DNA of 64,000 bases from Leptothermofonsia sp049200465 (GTDB taxonomy: Bacteria; Cyanobacteriota; Cyanobacteriia; Leptolyngbyales; Leptolyngbyaceae). The notes beneath the pieces were generated by a model that was not told the origin of the DNA, did no database searches, and saw only the letters and a list, made by a program, of their open reading frames with translations. The position numbers and the translations under genes were made by a program. Of the stretch, positions 26,216 through 33,670 are shown piece by piece; position 1 is the stretch's first letter; every line of letters starts with the position of its first letter. The stretch spans positions 186,001-250,000 of the forward strand of contig NZ_CP120836.1 of NCBI RefSeq assembly GCF_049200465.1, given 5' to 3'.

Positions 26216-27661
26216 CTACCCATCCACCCCTTTCACCTGTTTTCCGCTGTAGAAACTAGCGATCAGTGCAATCATCAACCACCAGAGCGTGTTGACTTCA
26301 GGGCGGTAGAGTACGGTGTCAAACAAGCCATGCCCCAGCATCCCAACCAAGCTTGCGATCGCCGCAATCAACCAAAATCCCTGACGGTCTGCAACCTGCC
26401 GCAGTCGAGTTAGTTGAATCCAGCCCTGAGTGAAGGTTACGAGCAACAGCCACAGGAAACAGGTGAGCCCAATCAGCCCGGTTTCAACGGCCACTTCGAG
26501 AATGACGGAATAGGCACTCAACGCGGAGAAACGAGGGCGCTGGTAGAGCGGATAAATTCGGTTGAAGGCGGTATTGCCGGGACCAATGCCTAGAATGGGA
26601 CGGTCCTTAATCATTTCAATCACGGACATCCAGACGTTGATGCGGAAGTTGTTGCTACTATCGTCACGACCGAGAAACATACTGCTGACGCGATCGCGCA
26701 ATGGTTCCATCGCTAGAACGCCTAATAAAATCGCTCCAACAAACCCACCCAGTGCAAGAGGCAACGCCCAGGTCTGCCAGAATTTGGGCAGGTAGTTACT
26801 CCACCAGTAAATCAGTAGAAATAGCAGCACGATTCCTAAACACACAAAGCCAATCCAGGCACCCCGGCTATCGGTGAAATAGAGGCAGGCCAAATTAAGA
26901 CCTAGCATAAACACAGCCAGTAACTTGGGTCCCCAATGCTGCCATGCAACAATAGCAACGAAGCTAAGGGCGATCGCAGGCAGAAGATACCCCCCCAGCA
27001 AATTAGGATTGCCCAGATAGCTGTAAACCCGTTCCTTATTGGCAGTGGGAGAAGTCGGATCAACCCAGGTGGCCAGTTGCTTGACCCCATAAATTTTTTG
27101 ATAGATACCGTAGCTGCTGACCAGCAAGGCGACATGCAAGTAGATCCCAATTACCCACGAGCGAATCCGGGGAGATCGCAGCACTCGCGCCATCAATGCA
27201 AAAAATAGTAAGTACAGGTTCAGCTTAGACCAGCCCACAAACGCCAGCTCTTTTACGGGAGACAATGCCGTTGCAACTGTTGCAATGCTCCAGTAGAGCA
27301 GTACCAGAAGGTGAATGGGAGTGTTGAGCGGCGGGCGATGGACAACAGGTGATAGATGCTCCTGGTCAGTTGTCCGTTGGCGATCGTTATTCCCCTCATC
27401 CCGATCATCTGAAACAGTTAACAGCACCCAATAAGCGCCACAGGCAATCAGCAAAATGCCAATCAATGTGTTGGAAATAAAGGGAGCCAGCCCAAAAACC
27501 AGACACACCAGCCCTGCCCCGATCAAGTCAGCGTATTGCATCAATCGGCTACCCTTACGCCAACTCCGTAGCAGCCCTACCAGGCGATGCAGGTAACTGG
27601 TACTCCACCACTGTTGCAGAGGCATCGTAGACAGAGTTAATCGTTGCCAGAGAGAATTCAT
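26216..27661 (-). CDS. ictB: IctB-type membrane protein (O-antigen ligase superfamily)
   Basis: Polytopic protein of 481 residues from the ATG at 27661 (a GTG nine codons upstream is possible). The start MNSLWQRLTLSTMPLQQW, the SPVKELAFVGWSKLNLYLLFF segment, YSYLGNPNLLGGYLLPA, DSRGAWIGF and ILGIGPGNTAFN match the cyanobacterial IctB group as I know it. IctB was named for a proposed role in inorganic-carbon accumulation, but its superfamily consists of glycan ligases, so the true activity is uncertain. About ten to twelve helices. Convergent with the protease gene. Confidence 0.88.
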   Translation of the reverse strand: MNSLWQRLTLSTMPLQQWWSTSYLHRLVGLLRSWRKGSRLMQYADLIGAGLVCLVFGLAPFISNTLIGILLIACGAYWVLLTVSDDRDEGNNDRQRTTDQEHLSPVVHRPPLNTPIHLLVLLYWSIATVATALSPVKELAFVGWSKLNLYLLFFALMARVLRSPRIRSWVIGIYLHVALLVSSYGIYQKIYGVKQLATWVDPTSPTANKERVYSYLGNPNLLGGYLLPAIALSFVAIVAWQHWGPKLLAVFMLGLNLACLYFTDSRGAWIGFVCLGIVLLFLLIYWWSNYLPKFWQTWALPLALGGFVGAILLGVLAMEPLRDRVSSMFLGRDDSSNNFRINVWMSVIEMIKDRPILGIGPGNTAFNRIYPLYQRPRFSALSAYSVILEVAVETGLIGLTCFLWLLLVTFTQGWIQLTRLRQVADRQGFWLIAAIASLVGMLGHGLFDTVLYRPEVNTLWWLMIALIASFYSGKQVKGVDG

Positions 27662-28034
27662 AGGCGATCGCGACTCCGAAATAGCCACTGGCTCATTTTA
27701 GGGGACACCCAACACTTTTTGGCAGGGGGTGGGGGGAGGTAGTTGTTCCCAGCTACCACCTGTCACCTAATTCCCTCATACCTCTCCGGGACAGACCCAC
27801 CTCATTCGGTAATTACTAAACAGCAGGAAATTATCCATCTTAAAATAACTTCTAGGATGGTAATAGGAGCCTGAGCCCAAGGGTGCGTGGTAAGAGGCGA
27901 TTCAACCTCAAGCCTCAACTTCTAACTCCTCCTGAAGAGATTGGTTCCTGCGCTATCTGTGAATTCAATCTCTTTATCTCCTGGCTCCTGCTCCTTTCCC
28001 AATCAAGCCCACTTGAGTAAGTAGAGATTCATTC
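27662..28034. other. Spacer with degenerate heptamer tract
   Basis: Divergent spacer. A GGGGGTGGGGGGAGG run sits near 27725 and CTCCTGGCTCCTGCTCC near 27977. No gene or clear promoter seen. Confidence 0.5.
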
Positions 28035-28424
28035 ATGGCACAGCGACTTAAGCGGTGGGAATCACCCCGCCGAGAAGGACGGAACCACAAAGGTAAAGGT
28101 GGCTCCGCCCGTCAGCGTCAGAAGCGCAAACAGTTCCAGGTATTGCGACAGCGACTCAAAAATCAATCCAACAATCCAAACGATCCGTCTAACAATCAAA
28201 AAGCAGAAAGGGGAGGCAAAACGCCTCCCCTAATTTTTTGGATAAATCGAGTGTCCAACCTTTTACTCCCTACCCCCAATTCCCTCCAAATTGCTGAACT
28301 ATTGTTTTCTCAAAAGAGTGTCGATCGCCATCACACTGCTTGCCCCTGTAACGGGAACCCCAAAGAGAGGAATCAGAACAATAGGAAAGGTTGCAATGGT
28401 TTCCATCAATGGCACCTGGAATAA
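28035..28424 (+). CDS. Small basic hypothetical protein, 3' end uncertain
   Basis: The first ~45 residues are strongly basic (MAQRLKRWESPRREG, then HKGKGGSARQRQKRKQF) and look like a genuine small nucleic-acid-binding or ribosome-associated protein. The frame then enters an Asn/Ser-rich stretch, passes straight through a strong terminator (28210-28236) and overlaps the convergent membrane-protein gene. The real protein is therefore probably shorter, with a frame change near 28190 where TAA occurs in another frame. Not recognised. Confidence 0.45.
   Translation: MAQRLKRWESPRREGRNHKGKGGSARQRQKRKQFQVLRQRLKNQSNNPNDPSNNQKAERGGKTPPLIFWINRVSNLLLPTPNSLQIAELLFSQKSVDRHHTACPCNGNPKERNQNNRKGCNGFHQWHLE
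28210..28238 (+). terminator. Strong rho-independent terminator
   Basis: Perfect 8-bp stem GGGGAGGC / GCCTCCCC with a 5-nt A-rich loop, followed by TAATTTTTT. It sits inside the open frame of the small basic ORF. Confidence 0.88.
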
Positions 28425-28886
28425 CGTAAATAACAAGTCTGTTCCAACAGCCACAACAAAATCTAGAAGGCTGAAGAGGTGGAACATCACATACTTGCCA
28501 GCGCTCTCCTTCAACATCAAAATCAGCGGCACTGAAAAACCGACGGCGATGTCACCATAACCCGCGTTTGCCACAAACCGCTCAGGTAACAGATGGTGGC
28601 TACCGTAATACAAAAACAAAAATCCCGCCAAAATTCGCCACAGGTGAAGAAGGACAAAATATTTAGGATGAACTGAAGATACAAAAGCTTTGACACCAGG
28701 GCTGCGATAGTAGAACGCTAGCAATCCTACAATTCCGCCTATCACCAGGAAGGCGATCCCAGGTCCCGGTATCTGAATGAACAGGCCCATGTATCCGGCC
28801 AGCGAAACTGCGATCGCCCATACCACCAAAACCATCCCAATACGGCTTCCCGTAAACCTGAAGGATTTTTCATTTATTGCAGTCAT
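28299..28886 (-). CDS. Polytopic membrane protein under MarR-type operator
   Basis: Start ATG at 28886 has AGGAGAGG just upstream; the open frame reaches further back but without signals. The 195-residue product has about five hydrophobic helices (e.g. MVLVVWAIAVSLAGYMG, FLVIGGIVGLLAFYY, LHLWRILAGFLFLYYG) and resembles generic DoxX-like or small integral membrane proteins, without a firm family. An almost perfect copy of the MarR-gene operator lies 17 bases upstream of the start, so it is probably the regulator's target. Function unknown; a detoxification or respiratory-quinone role is only a guess. Confidence 0.75.
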   Translation of the reverse strand: MTAINEKSFRFTGSRIGMVLVVWAIAVSLAGYMGLFIQIPGPGIAFLVIGGIVGLLAFYYRSPGVKAFVSSVHPKYFVLLHLWRILAGFLFLYYGSHHLLPERFVANAGYGDIAVGFSVPLILMLKESAGKYVMFHLFSLLDFVVAVGTDLLFTLFQVPLMETIATFPIVLIPLFGVPVTGASSVMAIDTLLRKQ

Positions 28887-28902
28887 TTGCCTCTCCTTAT
28901 TT

Positions 28903-28916
28903 AGTGTATATACATC
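28903..28916. promoter_or_regulatory. MarR operator-like palindrome (target gene)
   Basis: AGTGTATATACATC, differing at the last two positions from the perfect palindrome AGTGTATATACACT in front of the MarR gene. Lies 17 bases before the membrane-protein start. Confidence 0.65.
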
Positions 28917-28938
28917 TTTCCGCTCAAAAAAATGTCCT

Positions 28939-29397
28939 CTAGGGATCCAGAGATACAACCTGAGACAAACTTTGCAGTAAAAGACTCCACTGCTCTTGTC
29001 CCAGCCGCTCCACCACAGAAGCCTGTACTTTTTCCCACAGGGGCAACGCCGTTGCAAGCGCTGCACGTCCCGTCTGTGTTAAATTCACCACTCGTGTTCG
29101 CTGATCTTGACCAGGTTGAATTTGAACCAACCCATCTCTCTCCAGGGGTTTAAGGTTGCGAGTCAGAGTCGTTCGATCCATCACCAACACCTCTGCCAGC
29201 CGGGTCATCGTCATTGAACCTGCAAATGCAAGAGCCACTAGAAGATTGAATTGACTGACCAACAAACCACTAGGTTGCAATGCCTCATCGTATAGCTGAG
29301 TAATGACACGTGATGCCTTACGAACATTCATACAGGTACAGAAGGTTGCTGCTGTAAGGAGTTGAGTTTTATCCAGGTGAGGGGAAAGTGTACTCAT
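28939..29397 (-). CDS. MarR-family transcriptional regulator
   Basis: Winged-helix repressor of 152 residues from the ATG at 29397. Typical features: a helical N-terminus (FCTCMNVRKASRVITQLYDEAL), the DNA-binding helix region MTRLAEVLVMDRTTLTRNLKPLERDGLV and the wing with RTRVVNLTQTGRA. CTCMN contains two cysteines that could sense oxidants or electrophiles, but this is inference. A perfect palindrome ends just before the start codon, which suggests autorepression, and its near-copy precedes the downstream membrane protein gene on the same strand. Confidence 0.93.
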   Translation of the reverse strand: MSTLSPHLDKTQLLTAATFCTCMNVRKASRVITQLYDEALQPSGLLVSQFNLLVALAFAGSMTMTRLAEVLVMDRTTLTRNLKPLERDGLVQIQPGQDQRTRVVNLTQTGRAALATALPLWEKVQASVVERLGQEQWSLLLQSLSQVVSLDP

Positions 29398-29403
29398 GGC
29401 TTG

Positions 29404-29417
29404 AGTGTATATACACT
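29404..29417. promoter_or_regulatory. MarR autoregulatory palindrome
   Basis: Perfect 14-bp palindrome AGTGTATATACACT, 6 bases upstream of the marR start codon, where bound repressor would block the ribosome site or early transcription. Confidence 0.75.
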
Positions 29418-29475
29418 TTTTGAACGTGTCAATTATGCCGATCAGGGACTTCTTGTTAATCAATGCACACTGCGT

Positions 29476-30591
29476 TTAGTCTTTAGCAGCTTCAAGACTG
29501 GTGTGGTCTTCGAGGTAATCCAGCAGCTTCAAAAAATCTGCCTTAGGGAACGAGCGCCCCGCAATTTCTCGAAATGCCAGTTGGGGTTTAGACCCTTCAA
29601 CCAGATGGTAACCCCAGTAAAGGAGTTGCTTGCTAAAACGGATAGCTACTATTTCGGGATCGATATAGTGGCACCTTTCGTCGTCCATCGTCAGTTCCTT
29701 AAATTCCGTCTTCAGAATGTCGTTCAAGACCTCATTTCGCTTATCTTCATCGGCATGATAATTGTTAATCAGGACAAACAATTCTGCCTGGCTATTACTG
29801 CGGCGAATGGCTTTGAACGTTCGTTTGATAACATCCGCATTTTTATTGATGCCCAGTGGGTTCAGCGTGGTTGGAATAATGCAATAGTTAAACCGTTTGA
29901 TAAACTCCTCCGGGTTGGCATCGTACTCTGGGCTGCAATCACAAATCACAATCTTGACGTCGAGGTAATCTTCTTCGTGCCATTCGTTGTGGTTAAGCAC
30001 AGTAATAGTTGCACCCAAGCTGCCCTTTGGGCCAGGCAGATACACACCATCCCCTAATAGCTTCCGCAGGTTACTCTGCCTGTCCAGGTCTATCAGAATA
30101 ACGTCATAGCCATTTAAGGCAAAAGCGCCTGCTAAATGGGCACTGATGGTTGTTTTACCAACCCCACCCTTGCAGGTGAAAACGCCAATATAGGTCATTT
30201 CTTTTTTGGGAGGTGGGGGAGGTTCTTCCAGTTCCCAGAAAATCTGATCGTCCTTAAAGGTGCCCAAGGAAATATCAATGACCTCTTCCGTTCGTATGTA
30301 GGTAAAGACAGAAGGACTAAATCCGGAAGTTGAAATCAAAAAACCTTTAGTAAAGCGGGCACCCTCAGGTTGTTCGAGAAAATCAAGGAACTTTTCCAAA
30401 TAGCCGACATGCACCTTCGCTTTGTGATTACGAAGCTGAACCGCGACACGCTCTTCTCCCCGTTCCATCTCAAAAGTGTAATCCCTGGCATCCGGTGAGG
30501 CGGGCTTCACTTGCCATCCATCTCGCTCAAAGAGCGAAATTACTGTTTGTTCAAGGTCGAGCGAGTTGGCGAAGGGCATAGGGGTCGTCAA
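29476..30591 (-). CDS. Nuclease-fold (Mrr-like) domain fused to ParA-type ATPase
   Basis: Protein of 371 residues with two parts. Residues ~10-115 follow the Mrr/PD-(D/E)xK pattern: DGWQVKPASPDARD-YTFE, the core strand VAVQLRNH, then helix VGYLEKFLDFLE and GFLISTSGFSPSV. The expected catalytic (E/Q)xK is QLR (residues 52-54), so cleavage activity is doubtful. After a Pro/Lys linker (EEPPPPPKK), a ParA/MinD ATPase begins with the deviant Walker A KGGVGKTT (141-148) and DLDRQSN. ParA proteins position DNA or complexes using ATP. No parB or centromere-like repeat is nearby, so it is an orphan. Role unknown; DNA-linked sensing or positioning is inference. Confidence 0.85.
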   Translation of the reverse strand: MTTPMPFANSLDLEQTVISLFERDGWQVKPASPDARDYTFEMERGEERVAVQLRNHKAKVHVGYLEKFLDFLEQPEGARFTKGFLISTSGFSPSVFTYIRTEEVIDISLGTFKDDQIFWELEEPPPPPKKEMTYIGVFTCKGGVGKTTISAHLAGAFALNGYDVILIDLDRQSNLRKLLGDGVYLPGPKGSLGATITVLNHNEWHEEDYLDVKIVICDCSPEYDANPEEFIKRFNYCIIPTTLNPLGINKNADVIKRTFKAIRRSNSQAELFVLINNYHADEDKRNEVLNDILKTEFKELTMDDERCHYIDPEIVAIRFSKQLLYWGYHLVEGSKPQLAFREIAGRSFPKADFLKLLDYLEDHTSLEAAKD

Positions 30592-30668
30592 TGGATGTCC
30601 GCTATTCTTCGTACCATATTACGCTCTGTAACGCATTTTGTGGCTTTCAGGCTTAGTAGAAGAACGGG

Positions 30669-31661
30669 CTAAATATCCCCCTCTCCCTCAAATAGGGTTC
30701 TCAATGGCATAGCGTTGAGTCCATACATTTCGTTGAGGTAGCGGGAGAGAACGTCACTTTGTCCGTGAGTGACGTAAACTGTCTTTGCACCCGTGTGCAA
30801 AACTGTGTTTACCAGACCTCGCCAGTCAGCATGATCTGATAGCACAAACCCACGTTCGTAACCCCGCCGTCGTCGGGCACCTCGCACCGCCATCCAACCA
30901 GAAGCAAAAGCGGTTTGGGGTTGATGGAAGCGCTTCATCCAACTGGAACGATGACTAGAGGGCGGAGACAATACCAAATCACCTTGAAATTTGTAACTAC
31001 GAGGCATTTCGGAAGCAGGAATGGTTGGTACCATCTCAATCCCAACTTCACGATAGATTTCGGTGATGACATGGATCGCGCCATGTACATAAACAGGCCG
31101 GTCAGTGAATTTCCGCAGTTCACTCAAGATGCGCTGAGCTTTACCAAACGCATAACAAAACAGAAGCGAGGGTCTATCTGAGTCGCCCTGCCACCATTCG
31201 TAGATTTTGCGGCAGGTTTCCTCGCCGGAGTTCCACTTATAAATGGGTAAGCCAAAGGTGGCTTCGGTAATAAACGTATCGCAGGGAACAACCTCAAAGG
31301 GGGCGCAAGTGGGGTCGGAACACCGTTTGTAGTCTCCAGAAATGACCCAGACCTGCTCCTGGTGTTCTACTCGAATCTGGGCAGAGCCAAGGACATGACC
31401 AGCGGGGTGGAAGGAAACCCAGGTATCCCCCAGCTGGATCTTCTTGCCGTATTCAACACCTTGCAAATTAACGGAGTCGCCCAGGCGCTTTCTCAAAATT
31501 CCTTCCGAAATCTTGGTAGCTAGGTAACGGTTGGAGCCAGAGCGGGCATGGTCAGAATGGGCATGGGTGATGAGGGCAACATCTACGGGTCGCCAGGGAT
31601 CGATAAAGAAGCCGCCGGGTTCGCAGTAAAGACCTTCTTGCAGAACTGTAATTAAGGCCAT
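30669..31661 (-). CDS. Metallo-beta-lactamase-fold exonuclease (DNA-ligase-associated type)
   Basis: Protein of 330 residues. It has the zinc motif THAHSDH (His33, His35, Asp37, His38), AGHVLGSA (His89), SGDYK (Asp110) and a beta-CASP-like second half ending in LSDHADWRG and VTHGQSD. This matches the group named as DNA-ligase-associated exonucleases, relatives of SNM1/Pso2 and RNA 3'-processing nucleases. Elsewhere it is found beside an ATP-dependent DNA ligase and an Lhr-type helicase; neither is here. The neighbour 77 bases downstream is the nuclease-like/ParA gene on the same strand. A repair role is likely. Confidence 0.88.
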   Translation of the reverse strand: MALITVLQEGLYCEPGGFFIDPWRPVDVALITHAHSDHARSGSNRYLATKISEGILRKRLGDSVNLQGVEYGKKIQLGDTWVSFHPAGHVLGSAQIRVEHQEQVWVISGDYKRCSDPTCAPFEVVPCDTFITEATFGLPIYKWNSGEETCRKIYEWWQGDSDRPSLLFCYAFGKAQRILSELRKFTDRPVYVHGAIHVITEIYREVGIEMVPTIPASEMPRSYKFQGDLVLSPPSSHRSSWMKRFHQPQTAFASGWMAVRGARRRRGYERGFVLSDHADWRGLVNTVLHTGAKTVYVTHGQSDVLSRYLNEMYGLNAMPLRTLFEGEGDI

Positions 31662-31762
31662 GGGGCAAATTCTTCTGTGTCAATCCTGGAAAGGGCGTCA
31701 AGGGTATCAAAGGGTCAAGGAGTCAGTGCATCGCTTCTTTCGGCAATACTTTTTATTTGGTT

Positions 31763-32575
31763 TTATTTGGCTGGCAGTCTCGCTGCATCCAAATTGATCA
31801 ACGGTAAGGTGTTGTTTCCACCCATCACCGTCGGGAATTTACCGTCCCACTTTTCGATCGCCTGCTTTTGTAACAACTCCGGTGTCAGCGTTTCTCTCAA
31901 CAACCGCTGGGCTTCAGCCTGTCCTTTGGCCCGATTGACATTGGCTTCTGCTTCTTGCTCGGCTTCCTGAGCGACATATACTGCTCGCTGTGCCTGTTGC
32001 TCCGCAATTTGCTTTTCCTCAACTGCTTTAGAAAATTCAGTAGAGAAGGTCAGGTCTACCACGCTGGTATCCAGTACCAGAATGCCGTACTTTTCTAAGC
32101 GTTCACCCAATGCAACATCAAAATCTTGCTTCAACTCATCCCGCTTGGTGATGGCTTCTTCGACTGTGCGTCGGGCCGCTGCAATTTTGAACGACTCCTG
32201 GGTTTGGGGCGCAATAATTTTGGATACGATATTTTGCAGGGTGCCTTGTTTCCGGCGAATTTCAACTACCTGAGTGGGGTCCAGGCGAAAGTTGATGGCG
32301 AAGCTGGCAGAAAGTTCTTGCAGGTCTTTGGTTGAACTTTGGGCAGGCACTTCAAACTTCTGCACGGTCACATCATAGACATCTACGGTGGAAACAAAGG
32401 GGGGTTTCCAGTGAAATCCTTCCAGTAGTGCCCCATCCTGGGCCTTTCCCAGAATGCTGAGTACACCCGCTTCGCCAGGGGTAATGATGATAAAGGAATT
32501 CAATCCAATAAAAGCAATAATACCGAGGAGAATGAGCCCTACCGTTGTTAAACGATTTTGTCCTTGAGTCTTCAC
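31763..32575 (-). CDS. Prohibitin-family (SPFH domain) membrane protein
   Basis: Protein of 270 residues with one N-terminal membrane helix (about residues 10-30), the SPFH/PHB domain (VLSILGKAQDGALLEGFHWKPPF, then DVYDVTVQKFEV) and a long coiled coil (VEEKQIAEQQAQRAVYVAQEAEQEAEA). Prohibitins form large ring assemblies that scaffold membrane proteases and stabilise membranes; cyanobacterial forms associate with thylakoid or plasma membrane. It may act alongside FtsH proteases, but no direct link is seen. Start ATG at 32575. Confidence 0.94.
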   Translation of the reverse strand: MKTQGQNRLTTVGLILLGIIAFIGLNSFIIITPGEAGVLSILGKAQDGALLEGFHWKPPFVSTVDVYDVTVQKFEVPAQSSTKDLQELSASFAINFRLDPTQVVEIRRKQGTLQNIVSKIIAPQTQESFKIAAARRTVEEAITKRDELKQDFDVALGERLEKYGILVLDTSVVDLTFSTEFSKAVEEKQIAEQQAQRAVYVAQEAEQEAEANVNRAKGQAEAQRLLRETLTPELLQKQAIEKWDGKFPTVMGGNNTLPLINLDAARLPAK

Positions 32576-32597
32576 GCCTATTTCCCTAATGCTTCAG

Positions 32598-32697
32598 TAT
32601 AGCCTTACGCATTCTGGTTAGGACAAGGAGGGGCACTGCCCCCACAGCAAAGGTTTCACCCCTACACCCCATCCCAATCCAAATGCTTACTGCTATA
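32598..32697 (+). repeat. Diverged family-1 element
   Basis: Runs from TATAGCCTTACGC to GCTTACTGCTATA with the shared core GGTTAGGACAAGG, CTGCCCCCACAG and GGTTTCACCCCTACACC. More diverged than other copies. Confidence 0.55.
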
Positions 32698-32805
32698 CCT
32701 ATGACGATAGATTATGGATGATAAACCATGGGCAAGAGGCAGAAAGTCTTTAGAGTTTATAGTGGTAGCCACCTGGCTCAGGGCAAGAGGATGCAATGGA
32801 TTAAT

Positions 32806-33360
32806 TCACGCTGCGCTCAGGGTGCGGCGGGCGATTAGAGCCATAATCAGCAGCGACACTCCACTCAGCAGAATGCTGATACCCATGTACAGACCAATCA
32901 GCCAAATAGCACTGAAGGGAAACTGATTTAAGACCAGAATTCTCAAAATCAGTGTGATGATTCCATCCAGCAAGATCAACTAAGAGAATTGTCCACCGGG
33001 ACGCACGCGAAACGCCATGATAATGGCATAAATCCCCTCTGCAATGACAAGGATGCCTAAAATGGCGTTTAGCGATAGGGTTCCTGTCAGGGGATTAAAC
33101 AGGATCATGAGTCCGGCGATCGCATACAGAATACCAATCACCAGGTTTAACCAGAAACCTCGCACAGGTTTTGATTGAAACGATTCAACAATCCGAATAA
33201 TGCCGCTAATTAATAGAATCTAGGCCAGCACCAGAGTAAATGTAACCAAGGCGATTCCTGGCATGAAAATGGCCGCAATGCCTAACGGAATCAGCAGAAT
33301 GCTTAAAGCAATTAACCAGCCAGTACTTTTGCGAAGCTCAGTTTGAAGATCCGTTGTCAT
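32806..33360 (-). pseudogene. HdeD family membrane protein with two in-frame amber codons
   Basis: A single open frame of 185 codons from ATG 33358-33360 to TGA 32806-32808 encodes an HdeD/DUF308-type protein with about six hydrophobic helices, interrupted by TAG at codon 47 (33220-33222) and codon 127 (32980-32982). Both fall where family members often have Trp: TLVLA-stop-ILLISG and GGQFS-stop-LILLDG, so each could be one G-to-A change from TGG. No frameshift exists, meaning decay is very recent, or the stops are sequencing errors or are read through. HdeD was first described as an acid-stress membrane protein. Confidence 0.8.
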
Positions 33361-33670
33361 TGGATATAACCCTCATTATGTTATGAGGAAAATATATCAG
33401 CCTGCTACCAATATGAATACAGAACTAAGCTGGCAATCCTTACAGCTAACTTTATCAACCACTCTTTATAAATCACTCTTTAGCCCCTTGCTCCCTAAAG
33501 AGTGTGGTTAACTTGACTGAAAAACTCTGCAATTAAACCTCATTTACTCTACATTGCAATCTAAGTTCAGTTGAGGCGGATCGGTCCGGGCAAAGAATAA
33601 CTGGTGAGGGCCGATGATTGGTATCTTCAATAAAAGGACAATGTGTTTGAGGCAACCTGTTTGAATCTGC
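33361..33670. other. Divergent spacer with hairpin
   Basis: Contains a perfect inverted repeat, arms CACTCTTTAG (33475-33484) and CTAAAGAGTG (33496-33505), with an 11-nt loop and no T run, plus a half copy CACTCTTTAT at 33461. It could be regulatory for the Hsp70-like gene. No gene seen. Confidence 0.5.

Noticed and set aside
29362..30057. A 231-codon open frame antisense to the ParA fusion gene
   Set aside because: It mirrors the ParA coding sequence; the minus strand carries the KGGVGKTT motif and a complete ATPase.
32806..33360. Genome-wide reassignment of TAG to a sense codon
   Set aside because: Intact genes such as the one ending at 1496 and the leftward one ending at 3864 terminate in TAG at sensible places, so TAG still works as a stop.
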